Assembly (NCBI GenBank): GCA_963753685.1
Contig: CAVWDE010000019.1
Coordinates: 62,001 to 126,000, forward strand
From: DATAOG01 sp963753685
GTDB taxonomy: Bacteria; Pseudomonadota; Alphaproteobacteria; Geminicoccales; Geminicoccaceae
DNA: 64,000 nucleotides
Direction of reading: 5' to 3'
Below the pieces are notes generated by a model. It made no database searches. It saw only the letters and a program-made list of their open reading frames with translations, and was not told the origin of the DNA. The position numbers were made by a program, and so were the translations under genes. Shown here one piece after another: positions 35,268 to 43,414 of the stretch. Numbering within the stretch: the first letter of the stretch is position 1; each line of letters starts with the position of its first letter.

Positions 35268-38081
35268 GCATGCCGCGCCCCCGGCCCCTTCTGCTGGCCC
35301 GCGGGTCGCTGAGACGTGCCGCGAAGTGGGCGGGCGTGCCGCGCCATCGGCCGTTTCTGCTGCTCGGCCTGCTGGTGGCAACGCTGTACCTGGGTGGCTG
35401 GCTCGAGCCGATCGAGCGCAACCTGCTCGACCTGCGTGCACATGTACACATGCGGCCGGCGTCCGGCCAGCTGGTGGTGGTGGCGATCGACCCGGCGAGC
35501 CTGCAGGCGCTGCAGCGCTGGCCATGGCCGCGCCGCTACCATGCCGAGGTCCTGAGGCGCCTGCTCGAGGCCGGTGCCCGCCGGGTCGCCTTCGACATCG
35601 ATTTCAGCTCGTCGTCGACCCCGGAGGACGATCAGGCCCTGGAGCAGGTCCTGGCCGCGGCCGGGCCGGACCGGGTGGCGCTCGCGGTCCATCGTCAGTG
35701 GGTCCGGGACCAGATCTTCGACACCGCGCCCTTGCCCCGGTTCCACCGGCATGTCAGCTCGGCGTCGATCAACGTCCAGCCGGACCCGGAGGGCCTGGTG
35801 CGCGGGGTGCAGACGATTTCGCCCTGGGCCGGCGGCAGCGTGCCGGCGATGCCGGCTTGGCTGGCGGGCGAAACCGGCGGCAGGGGGCGCGAGGTGCTGA
35901 TCGACTTCAGCATCGACCCGGCCACGATCCCGACGCTGAGCTATGTCGACGTTCTCGATGGGCGTTTTGATCCGGCCGCGGTCGCAGGCAAGGCGGTTCT
36001 GGTCGGCGCCGCCGCGATCGAGCTCGGCGACTGGCGCAGCGTGCCCGGCTACCGCGCGCTGCCGGGCCCGCTCTTGCAGGCCCTGGCGTTCGAGACCCTG
36101 ATCCAGGATCGCGCGCTTCGGCGCCTGAACGGTTGGCCGATCGCGCTCGCCAGCGGCCTGCTGGCGCTACTGGGCGGTCCTCTGTTCCTGGGCCTGCCCT
36201 GGCGGCGCGGTCTGCTGCTGCTGACGGTGAGCGGCGCGGCGATCGCGACCGGCGCCGGAATCCTGCAGCCGGTCGCCGCCTGGGCGGTCGACACGGCCGC
36301 GCCGCTGCTCGGGCTGCTGCTCGCGTTCAGCGTCGCGATCCTGCTGCGGGTCGAGCGCCAGGCCCGGGCCCTGGTCGGTCAGATCGGCGCCCTGCCGGCC
36401 ACCGACGACATGATGCGCCAGCTGGTCGACAGCAGCTTCGACGCCATCATCACCTTCGCCAACGACGGCCGGGTGCTGTCCTGCAACCGTGCGGCCGAGC
36501 GCATCTTTGGCGCCCCCGCGGCGGCGATCATCGGCGGCCCGATCACGGTCCTGCTCCCCGATCCCCTGAGCCTGCCGCTCGAGGCGCTGGCGCAGGCCGG
36601 CGGCAGCCGCGAGTTGCGCGGCCGGGCCCAGGACGACCGGCGCTTTCCCGTCGAGGCCACGTTCAGCCGCATCCGTCTCGACGAGAAATGGGTCGGGATC
36701 GCGATCCTGCGCGACATCACGGAGCGCAAGGCGCAGCAGGCCGAGCTCGAGCGCCTGGCCCTGCACGATGCGCTGACCGGGCTGCCCAACCGGACCCTGT
36801 TGAACAACCGGATCGATCACGCGATCGGGGCTGCCAGGCGGGCGAACCTGGCGATGGCGGTGCTGCTTTTGGATCTCGATCGCTTCAAGGACGTCAACGA
36901 TACCCTGGGCCACGACGTCGGCGATCTGCTCCTGATCGAGGTCGGCCCGCGCCTGCAGCAGCCGCTGCGCGCGGCCGACACGGTGGCGCGGCTGGGCGGC
37001 GACGAGTTCGCGATTCTGCTGCCCGGGCCGATCGATCTGGCGACCGCCTGCGGGGTTGCCGAGCGGATCGTCGACGGCTTGCGCCATCCGTTCGACATCC
37101 GCGGCCTGATTCTCGAGGTCGGGGTCAGCATTGGCGTGGCGCTCTACCCCGAGCACGGGCAGACCGGGCACGAGCTCCTGCAGCATGCCGACGTCGCGAT
37201 GTATGCCGCCAAACGCGGGCCGACCGGCTTCGTCGTCTACAATGCCGAGTCGGATACCAACAGCGTCCGCCAGCTGACCCTGACCGGGCAATTGCGGCGC
37301 GCGATCGAGCACGACCAGATGCTGCTCGAGTTCCAGCCGAAGATCGACGCGCGCACCGTCACGGTGGCCGGGGTCGAGGCGCTGATCCGCTGGCAGCATC
37401 CCGAGCTCGGTCCGATCCCGCCCGACGAGTTCATCCACAGCGCCGAGCAGACCGGCCTGATCAAGCCGCTCACGCTCTGGGTCATGAATGCCGCGCTGTG
37501 CGAGCTGGGCCGCTGGACCGACCACGGCCACGACTTCGGGGTGGCGGTCAATCTGTCGGTCAAGTCGCTGCAGGATCCGGAGCTGCCCGAGGCCATCCGG
37601 CAGCTGCTCGAGTTCGTGGCATCAGCGCCCCGAGCGCCTGACCTTCGAGATCACCGAGAGCGCGCTGATGGCCGATCCGGCAGCGGCGCTCGACGTGCTG
37701 GAGCGGATCGCGGCGATCGGCTGCAAGCTGTCGCTGGACGACTTCGGCACCGGCTACTCGTCCTTGGCCTATCTGCAGAAGCTGCCGATCGATGAGCTCA
37801 AGATCGATCGCTCGTTCGTCACCGCGATGACGCGCGACGACAGCGCCGCGGTGATCGTGCGTGCGGTGGTCAAGCTGGCCAAGGGCCTGGGGCTCGACGT
37901 GGTCGCCGAGGGGGTTGAGAGCGAGGCCGCGTTCGAGCGGTTGCGCGCGCTCGGATGCGACCAGGCGCAGGGCTACTGGTTCGGGTCGGCGATGACCGGC
38001 GACCAGCTGCTGGCCTGGCTCAAGGAGGCGCGTTGGCCGGGCGCTCGTCGGACGCAGGCCGGTCAGGCGGCCGCGGTCTGA
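35264..38081 (+). CDS. CHASE2-PAS-GGDEF-EAL cyclic-di-GMP sensor, one frameshift
   Basis: About 938 residues when bridged. The start is GTG at 35264 (overlapping the upstream stop) or ATG at 35270. TM1 is FLLLGLLVATLYLGGW. CHASE2 follows to about residue 295 (VVAIDPASLQALQRWPWPRR, RVAFDIDFSSSS, GKAVLVGAAAIELGDWRSVP), then three helices. PAS covers about 390-490 (LVDSSFDAIITFANDGRVLS). GGDEF follows with LHDALTGLPNRTLLNNRIDH and intact VARLGGDEFAILLPG. EAL has intact VEALIRWQHPELGPIPPDEF. Near 37620 one extra base breaks the frame before LTFEITESALMADPAAALDV and LDDFGTGYSSLAYLQKLPID. Both catalytic motifs look active, so it can make and break c-di-GMP. It forms an operon with the two FecR genes. 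Confidence 0.87.
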
Positions 38082-38574
38082 GGGTCCGGGCCGAGTCCGG
38101 CGCCAGGCCCAGCGCGGCCAGATTGGCCTGCGTGGCGGCATCCAGCACCAGCGCGTTGCCAAGGGCGACGCCGGCCGCCCGACGCAGCACGGCATCGAAG
38201 CCGTCGAGGGTCGAATCGATGCGGATCGCGCCCCCGCGCCCGCCGCGCAGCGTGAGTTGCAGCCAGCCGTCCCGGCGCGCCCGGCGCGGGGCGTAGTAGG
38301 CCAGCTGCAGGCGCCCCAGCTGTTGCCAGGGCAGGCGCCGGTTGATCGGCCCGCAGAGCGCGATGTCGGTGGCCGAGAGCTCGATCCAGCTCAGCTGGCG
38401 GAGCGCGGTGCGCACGCCGAACCAGGCGAACAACAGCGCCAGTGCGGACAAAAGGACCGCGATCACCCGCGCCAGATCGAGCGCCAGCAACGGGCCCGCG
38501 GTCGCCAACAGCCCGAAGGCGGTGCGCAGATAGTCGGGCACGACGGTCGTTGCCGGATAGCGGTAGTGCTCCAT
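38020..38574 (-). CDS. Small membrane protein, PH-like
   Basis: 184 residues from the ATG at 38574: MEHYRYPATTVVPDYLRTAF, two adjacent hydrophobic helices (LLATAGPLLALDLARVIAVL, LSALALLFAWFGV), then a soluble beta-rich part with IELSATDIALCGP, RRLPWQQLGRLQLAYYAPRR and LQLTLRGGRGGAIRIDSTLD. The pattern of two helices followed by a PH-like domain resembles the bacterial PH/YdbT-like membrane proteins. It is convergent with, and overlaps by about 60 bases, the GGDEF/EAL gene. Function is unknown. Confidence 0.7.
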   Translation of the reverse strand: MEHYRYPATTVVPDYLRTAFGLLATAGPLLALDLARVIAVLLSALALLFAWFGVRTALRQLSWIELSATDIALCGPINRRLPWQQLGRLQLAYYAPRRARRDGWLQLTLRGGRGGAIRIDSTLDGFDAVLRRAAGVALGNALVLDAATQANLAALGLAPDSARTLRPRPPDRPASDERPANAPP

Positions 38575-38653
38575 GCGCCGCTCCGCGCAAGCCCGGCCGC
38601 AGCCGGCCAGGGTGATCCCGCGATACCGCAGCCGCGCCGGCCGGCTTGTCAAT

Positions 38654-38679
38654 CGGATAAGTCCGGCGGATAAGTCCGG
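38654..38679. repeat. Perfect 13-bp tandem repeat
   Basis: CGGATAAGTCCGG occurs twice back to back, each unit itself partly palindromic (CCGG ends). It lies upstream of the PH-like membrane gene, 80 bases before its ATG, so it may be regulatory. Confidence 0.6.
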
Positions 38680-38846
38680 CCCCTCGGGTGGCTGGGCGAG
38701 CCCGGCCGAGGGTGGCACTGCCGGTCCCGGGTTAGGGGTTCGTTAAGGGTCTGCGACCTAGGGTCTGTGGTGACGGCCGGCCGCCGCTCGCGACCAGCAT
38801 CGAAATCGGGCCGACCGCAGTCCCCGCCAGGGCCTCTCCTCAGAGC

Positions 38847-39668
38847 ATGCTTGAACCGACTGATCCTGCAGGTGAAAGGCCGATCGAAGCCGTTTCGGGC
38901 CGGCGCCCGCCGGCGCTCGCAGGCATCGGCGCGGGCGGCCGGCCGCTCGCCGGCGACGCGACCGGCGGCGGGGGCCGGGCGAGGCGGCTCGGCGAACGCG
39001 GCCTGCCGGGGCTCGGCTCGCCACGCCTGAGCCACGAGCTCAGGACGCCGCTGAACGCGATCCTCGGCAACACCGAGTTGCTGCTCGACGGCTCGGCCGG
39101 GCCCTTGTCGAACGAGGCGCGCACCTGCCTGGGCGACATCCAGGCTGCCGGCCAGCGGATGCTGCGCCAGGTTCAGCTCCTGCTCGATCTCTGTCACGCG
39201 CGCACCCGGCCAGCGATCTCCGAGGGAAGCCTCGATCTGATCGCGTTGCTGCGCGCCGCGCAGGCCGCGGCGCCGCGCGCCGGGCCCGGCCCGGCTGTCC
39301 GGGCCCTTGAGGTCGCGCCCGCCCACGCCCGCTGCGTGCTGCGCGGTGATCCCCGCTGGCTCGGCGCGCTCGCGGTCGCGCTGGTCGAGCTTCATCTGGC
39401 CGATGGCCAAGCCGCCGATCCGTTGCTGGTCAGCGTCGCGCAGTGCCTGGCGCCGGCCGCCGGCGGCACGCTCCGTCTTTGGTGGCGGCATTTTCATCCC
39501 GATCAAGTGGCGGCGCTGCCGATCGCCTTGATCGACGCTATTCTTGACTTACATGGTGGTAGGGCGGCCTTGACCGCGCACGGCCTGCAACTCGACTGGC
39601 CGGCGCCACGCGTGGTGCAGGTGGGGCCGTCGGGGGCCGGGTGCGGGCGCCATCAGAATGGCTCATGA
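38847..39668 (+). CDS. HisKA-containing protein lacking a recognisable ATPase domain
   Basis: 273 residues. After about 55 disordered Gly/Ala/Arg residues comes PRLSHELRTPLNAILGNTEL, the H-box of histidine kinases with phospho-acceptor His63, followed by the second dimerisation helix (ARTCLGDIQAAGQRMLRQVQ). The remaining 170 residues have the rough strand/helix layout of a HATPase (DPRWLGALAVALVELHLADG; PLLVSVAQCLAPAAGGTLRL) but no N-box Asn, no DxGxG and no GxGLG. It may be a degenerate kinase or histidine phosphotransfer protein of the CckA/ChpT type, since ChpT also keeps a HisKA fold with a dead ATPase domain. No adjacent response regulator was seen. Confidence 0.7.
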   Translation: MLEPTDPAGERPIEAVSGRRPPALAGIGAGGRPLAGDATGGGGRARRLGERGLPGLGSPRLSHELRTPLNAILGNTELLLDGSAGPLSNEARTCLGDIQAAGQRMLRQVQLLLDLCHARTRPAISEGSLDLIALLRAAQAAAPRAGPGPAVRALEVAPAHARCVLRGDPRWLGALAVALVELHLADGQAADPLLVSVAQCLAPAAGGTLRLWWRHFHPDQVAALPIALIDAILDLHGGRAALTAHGLQLDWPAPRVVQVGPSGAGCGRHQNGS

Positions 39669-40229
39669 ATGCTGCTGGTCACAGCAAGTATTCGGCAGTG
39701 CCCGGCTCGAAAAAGGGTTGTCGTTTGCGCCCGAGGTCCCTATTGTCAATCCAACGAAGCTGCCGACGTGCAGTTCGTCCGGCATTGTTGCGTTCATCTG
39801 AACCGGGCGGAAACACGACCCTGGTTGAACTTGTCCAGAGCAGGTTGGCAACGGTCGCTGGGACGGTATTGACGGGTGGCTCGGCCAGCGATTGGGGCGA
39901 GCGGCCGGGCGCGTGAGTTGGCGCTGATGGTTGACCAGGGTCGTCGCCAATGGCCAGGGTCGTCGCCAATGGAGTGCTGGCTTGGCTTGGTGCCGCGGCC
40001 GCGAACGGCCGGACCCGGACCGGGCGGCAAGCCAACGTATCAGAGCGGAAGGTTGACGCATCAGATCTGTCGACAAGGGCGGTCGGCGAAGGTCATGAAG
40101 CGGCGTCGACACGCTGCCAAGGGGATCGGCCGGGGCTTTCGAGCCTGAGCCAAGCCGCGAGCGCGCGGTGATTGTTGTGGAAGGCTGTGGGCCGACGCCC
40201 ACGATCACGCAAAGGACTGTATCAGGTCG
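39669..40229. other. Intergenic region with a 19-bp tandem duplication
   Basis: 560 bases with no supportable gene; short open frames have no ribosome site or family signal. It contains a perfect tandem duplication, CCAGGGTCGTCGCCAATGG at 39935-39953 and 39954-39972, and a small GTGGGC/GCCCAC hairpin near 40187-40202 without a T-run. Confidence 0.45.
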
Positions 40230-41186
40230 ATGCAAAATCGCAGCATGTTCCCCTATCGGCGACATGGTCCCAAGAAACGGACCAAGGGTGGGCCGATACG
40301 CAAGCCGCACGGACCACAGAAGGCACTGCCGAACTCGGCCCGTGATCTGTTGCCGATGCTCCAGCCTGCGACCAAGGCTCTGGCGCAGATGCTGGCGGGG
40401 CGGACCCAGATGTCGGGTCAGCTGGAGCAGGCCCGGGCGATGCTGGGCCAGGCCGAACGGCTGATCGCGGACCGCGTGCACAACCGTCTGAACCCGGCCG
40501 AGCGCGAGGAGTTCTTCGAGCAGATCGCACGCCTCAGGCTGACCATCGCCGATGCCGAATCCGAAGCCGAGGTCAGGGCGGCCGAGCAACAGGTGCCGCG
40601 CCCGGTCCTGCCACCGATCGGCCACGAACGCCTGAAGGAGGTGGCGATGGCGCTGGCGACCCCCGAGGGGCGCCGTCGTCCGCCAGGCAGTGACGATGCC
40701 GGCGTTGCGAGCCCGCCGGTCGAGGTCACGGATCGGCCCGCCTTCGAGCCTGGGGCCGAGAGCCGCGGCGCCGAGGCTCGACCCGCGAGCGCCGACCGAC
40801 CTGACGACGCCGCACCAGGAGAGGCGGCGCCGGCGCCCGCGCCGGCCGTCGAGGGGCCCCGCCGGCTGCTGGCGATCAACAAGCCTGGCCGCCTGGAACT
40901 GCCCAAGGACGCGGCGCTCAACGTGCCCCGCAACCTGTCGATCGTCCGCGACCGCGGCATCGGACGCCGGCGGGCCAGCGGCCTCGGCCCACGCCCAGCC
41001 GCAATGTTGCCGGCGCCGCCCGAGGCCGCCGGCCAAGTGACGCCGCCCGCCACCGCTCACGATCCCGCGGGCAATGGCGCCGCGGATAAAGTGAAGGCGA
41101 CCCGCCGCAGCCGCAAGACTCAGCAAGGTCTGCCCGAGGGGTGGATCATCGACGACGAAGGTTTCGTCGTGCCCGGGCCCGACTGA
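40230..41186 (+). CDS. Hypothetical basic protein next to phasin genes
   Basis: 318 residues. The N-terminus is strongly basic (MFPYRRHGPKKRTKGGPIRK), followed by a helical segment of about 90 residues with coiled-coil character (MSGQLEQARAMLGQAERLIA, LNPAEREEFFEQIARLRLTI). A long Pro/Ala/Glu-rich linker follows, then a conserved-looking tail (RRLLAINKPGRLELPKDAAL; QGLPEGWIIDDEGFVVPGPD). I do not recognise a family. The basic head and helical body next to two phasin-like genes would suit a granule- or nucleoid-associated protein, but that is guesswork. The start could be 40230 or 40245. Confidence 0.6.
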   Translation: MQNRSMFPYRRHGPKKRTKGGPIRKPHGPQKALPNSARDLLPMLQPATKALAQMLAGRTQMSGQLEQARAMLGQAERLIADRVHNRLNPAEREEFFEQIARLRLTIADAESEAEVRAAEQQVPRPVLPPIGHERLKEVAMALATPEGRRRPPGSDDAGVASPPVEVTDRPAFEPGAESRGAEARPASADRPDDAAPGEAAPAPAPAVEGPRRLLAINKPGRLELPKDAALNVPRNLSIVRDRGIGRRRASGLGPRPAAMLPAPPEAAGQVTPPATAHDPAGNGAADKVKATRRSRKTQQGLPEGWIIDDEGFVVPGPD

Positions 41187-41545
41187 GCGAGCACCGACCC
41201 GGGCATTCGGACGTTCCCGTCCCAGGCTCGCCGGCCGCCCCATGGCGACCAGGTGGGCGACCAGGTGGGCGACCAGCGGTAGGCGATCGGTGGACGCCGG
41301 GCGCGTGACGTCTGGCGATCGGGGCTTGGTGCGTAGGGCAAAACGCCGCGGCCCGGACGAGGCCCAAGGCGACCGGTAGCAGAACCTGAGGTTGGCGTGG
41401 CCGCCCGAGGCGCGGGCGCGGTTGACTCTTCGCTCATGCAGCATTACGTGTGCACTGCAGCAGGACTGGCCGGCCGGAGGGTCCGGTGCGGCTCGGGAGT
41501 GCGCGTGATCGGGTCGCGAGACCCCCTAGCCCAGCGAGGGAAGCG
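41187..41545. other. Intergenic region upstream of the phasin gene
   Basis: 359 bases, nothing coding. Between 41243 and 41278 there are three copies of a 12-bp unit (GGCGACCAGGTG, the last diverged). Confidence 0.45.
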
Positions 41546-41947
41546 ATGGCCGCCGACAATGTGACGTCGATTCAGCAGATGCAAGATCAGGTCCGGGTCG
41601 GCTATGCCGACCTGACGGCGCTCTACAAGGGCAACATTGAGGCGCTGATGGCGTCGAGCCAGGCGCTGATCGGCGGCTGCCAGGCAGTGACCGCCGCCCA
41701 GCTCGCGTTCATGCAGAGCCGGGCCAAGGAGGGTCTGTCGACCGGCAAACGTCTGGCCGAGTGCGGCTCGCCCGAACATGCGGCCGAGATCCAGCTCGAC
41801 TTCGCCAGGGCGACGTTGCGCGCCTACACCGACCAGTTCAACACGCTGGGCGAGATGACCAAGCAGGTGCTGACCGAGTCTTATGGGCCGTTCGAGCGGC
41901 AGGTCGCGGCGGTCGCCAAGAGCGCGGCCGACAGCGTCGCCGCGTAG
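41546..41947 (+). CDS. Phasin family protein
   Basis: 133 residues. GAGGGAAG stands just before the ATG at 41546. The product is one long amphipathic helical domain: MAADNVTSIQQMQDQVRVGY, LTALYKGNIEALMASSQALI, AQLAFMQSRAKEGLSTGKRL, DFARATLRAYTDQFNTLGEM and KQVLTESYGPFERQVAAVAK, matching phasin family 2 proteins that coat polyhydroxyalkanoate granules. The length is typical. The frame extends 32 codons upstream without homology. Confidence 0.88.
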   Translation: MAADNVTSIQQMQDQVRVGYADLTALYKGNIEALMASSQALIGGCQAVTAAQLAFMQSRAKEGLSTGKRLAECGSPEHAAEIQLDFARATLRAYTDQFNTLGEMTKQVLTESYGPFERQVAAVAKSAADSVAA

Positions 41948-42114
41948 CCCTTTCGGCCGGTCGGACCTGGCCGAAGCGGTCAGGTCCGGCCCGGATTCAC
42001 AACTGGTGCGCTCCTGCCCGGAGCGATCGAACGGGCCGAGCGGTTTATGCTGCGATGCAATATTAGTGGCCTGCCCCTGGCGGGCTACGTTGGCTACAGA
42101 GGAGATGCTTGCCG

Positions 42115-42834
42115 ATGGCGAGAACGAGCCAAGCCAAGGGCGGCGAGGCCGCTCGCGGCCAGCAGCCGAGGGCGTCCGTAAAGCGCGCGGCCGCCCGGGG
42201 TAAAGCAAACCAGGTAGCCGCCGCGGTGACCCGCGTCGAGCTGCCGCCGCCAGCGGAGGCCGAGCCGGTCGCGACGGCGCAGCCGGACGTGGTGGCCGCG
42301 GCGGCCGCGCGCCCCAAGTCGCCGCCGACGCCTGAGGCCGCGGCGCCCACCGGCGGCGAGGCCGCTGGGTCGCCGCCGGCCGAGCCCGAGCCGGTGGTCG
42401 ACGATCCCGAGCCGGCGGCTGAGATCGCCGCCGATGAGGCCCGGGTCGCCGCCACGGTTGTCGAGTCGCAGCCGGTGCTGGAGACGCCGGTGCTGGAGAC
42501 GCCGGTGCCAGCGACGCCAGTGCCAGAGACGCAGCCGCTCGGGACCGCCGGCCATGTGCCGGATCCGGCGGCGATGCTGGGCGCCGGCCACAGCCTGGTC
42601 GAAGGCACGCTCCGGGCGCACGGCCAGATGATCGGCTTCACCTGCCGCCAGGCGGAGCATGGCCTGGCGGTCGGCCGGGCCATGCTGACCAGCGGCTCGC
42701 TGCCCGCGGCGCTGGCGCTGCAGGCCGAGTACGTCGGCCGGGCCTTCGACGACGCGCTCGCGCAGACGCTCGAGCTGTCCCGCCTGTCGACCGACCTGAT
42801 GCGTGCGAGCCTGCGCTCGCTGGGCCGCCGATAG
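42115..42834 (+). CDS. Phasin-like protein with long Pro/Ala-rich N-terminus
   Basis: 239 residues from the ATG at 42115 (AGGAG ten bases upstream; a TTG at 42109 is an alternative). The first 140 residues are Ala/Pro/Glu-rich and include short repeats (VLETPVLETPVPATPVPETQ). The last 85 are helical and phasin-like: AMLGAGHSLVEGTLRAHGQM, TCRQAEHGLAVGRAMLTSGS and YVGRAFDDALAQTLELSRLS. It lies 170 bases after the first phasin on the same strand. The extended disordered arm resembles PhaF-type phasins that tie granules to the nucleoid, though the KTAA-like DNA-binding repeats are lacking. Confidence 0.75.
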   Translation: MARTSQAKGGEAARGQQPRASVKRAAARGKANQVAAAVTRVELPPPAEAEPVATAQPDVVAAAAARPKSPPTPEAAAPTGGEAAGSPPAEPEPVVDDPEPAAEIAADEARVAATVVESQPVLETPVLETPVPATPVPETQPLGTAGHVPDPAAMLGAGHSLVEGTLRAHGQMIGFTCRQAEHGLAVGRAMLTSGSLPAALALQAEYVGRAFDDALAQTLELSRLSTDLMRASLRSLGRR

Positions 42835-42963
42835 ACGAGACCAGCTCGCGCGCGGGCCGGACGTCACGCCGGGCGCGGCGCGCACGGCCTCCGGCCCGGC
42901 TCGTGCTCGCGCAGCGCCACCGGCAGTCGCCGGCGGCGGACGTGGCGGGCTTGCCCGCCTTTG

Positions 42964-43013
42964 AGCCCAATTCCTCGGCGCGTCCGCGGGGTGCGCCGGA
43001 TTGGGCTTTTCTT
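42964..43013 (+). terminator. Rho-independent terminator after the phasin genes
   Basis: AGCCCAAT (42964-42971) pairs with ATTGGGCT (43000-43007), with an inner GGCGC/GCGCC stem, followed by TTTTCTT on the plus strand. It ends the phasin transcript and insulates clpS. Confidence 0.8.
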
Positions 43014-43075
43014 CGACCAATGAAATCCCTTATCATGGCGCCGGGTCGAACCGGTGAGGACGAACGGTCGCGAGC

Positions 43076-43402
43076 ATGAGCAACCGAGCGCATGATCCCG
43101 ATGCCGGCACGGTTGGGCAGATCGTCACCAAGCCGCGGGACAAGACGCAGAAGCCGTCGATGTACAAGGTGATGCTGCTCAATGACGACTACACGCCGAT
43201 GGAGTTTGTGGTGCACGTGCTCGAGCGGTTTTTTGCCAAGAGCCAGGAGGACGCGACCCGGATCATGCTCCACGTGCACAATCACGGCGTTGGCATCTGC
43301 GGCGTGTACACCTACGAAATCGCGGAGACCAAGGTGACGCAGGTGATCGACTTTGCCCGGCAGCACCAGCATCCTCTTCAGTGCACGATGGAGAAGGACT
43401 AG
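43076..43402 (+). CDS. clpS: ATP-dependent Clp protease adaptor ClpS
   Basis: 108 residues with the complete adaptor core: MYKVMLLNDDYTPMEFVVHV, the N-degron pocket Asn-Asp-Asp, then EDATRIMLHVHNHGVGICGV and YTYEIAETKVTQVIDFARQH with the conserved His and CGVYTYEIAE motifs. ClpS delivers N-degron substrates to ClpA. It lies 12 bases upstream of clpA, the usual arrangement. Confidence 0.96.
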   Translation: MSNRAHDPDAGTVGQIVTKPRDKTQKPSMYKVMLLNDDYTPMEFVVHVLERFFAKSQEDATRIMLHVHNHGVGICGVYTYEIAETKVTQVIDFARQHQHPLQCTMEKD

Positions 43403-43414
43403 CGGACGGCGCGG

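Noticed and set aside
33479..35752. 757-codon open frame antisense to both FecR genes
   Set aside because: Mirror of repeat-rich GC DNA; no domain, start signal or family.
42835..43075. Possible small gene between the phasin-like gene and clpS
   Set aside because: The space is explained by a terminator hairpin and clpS leader; no coding frame is supported.
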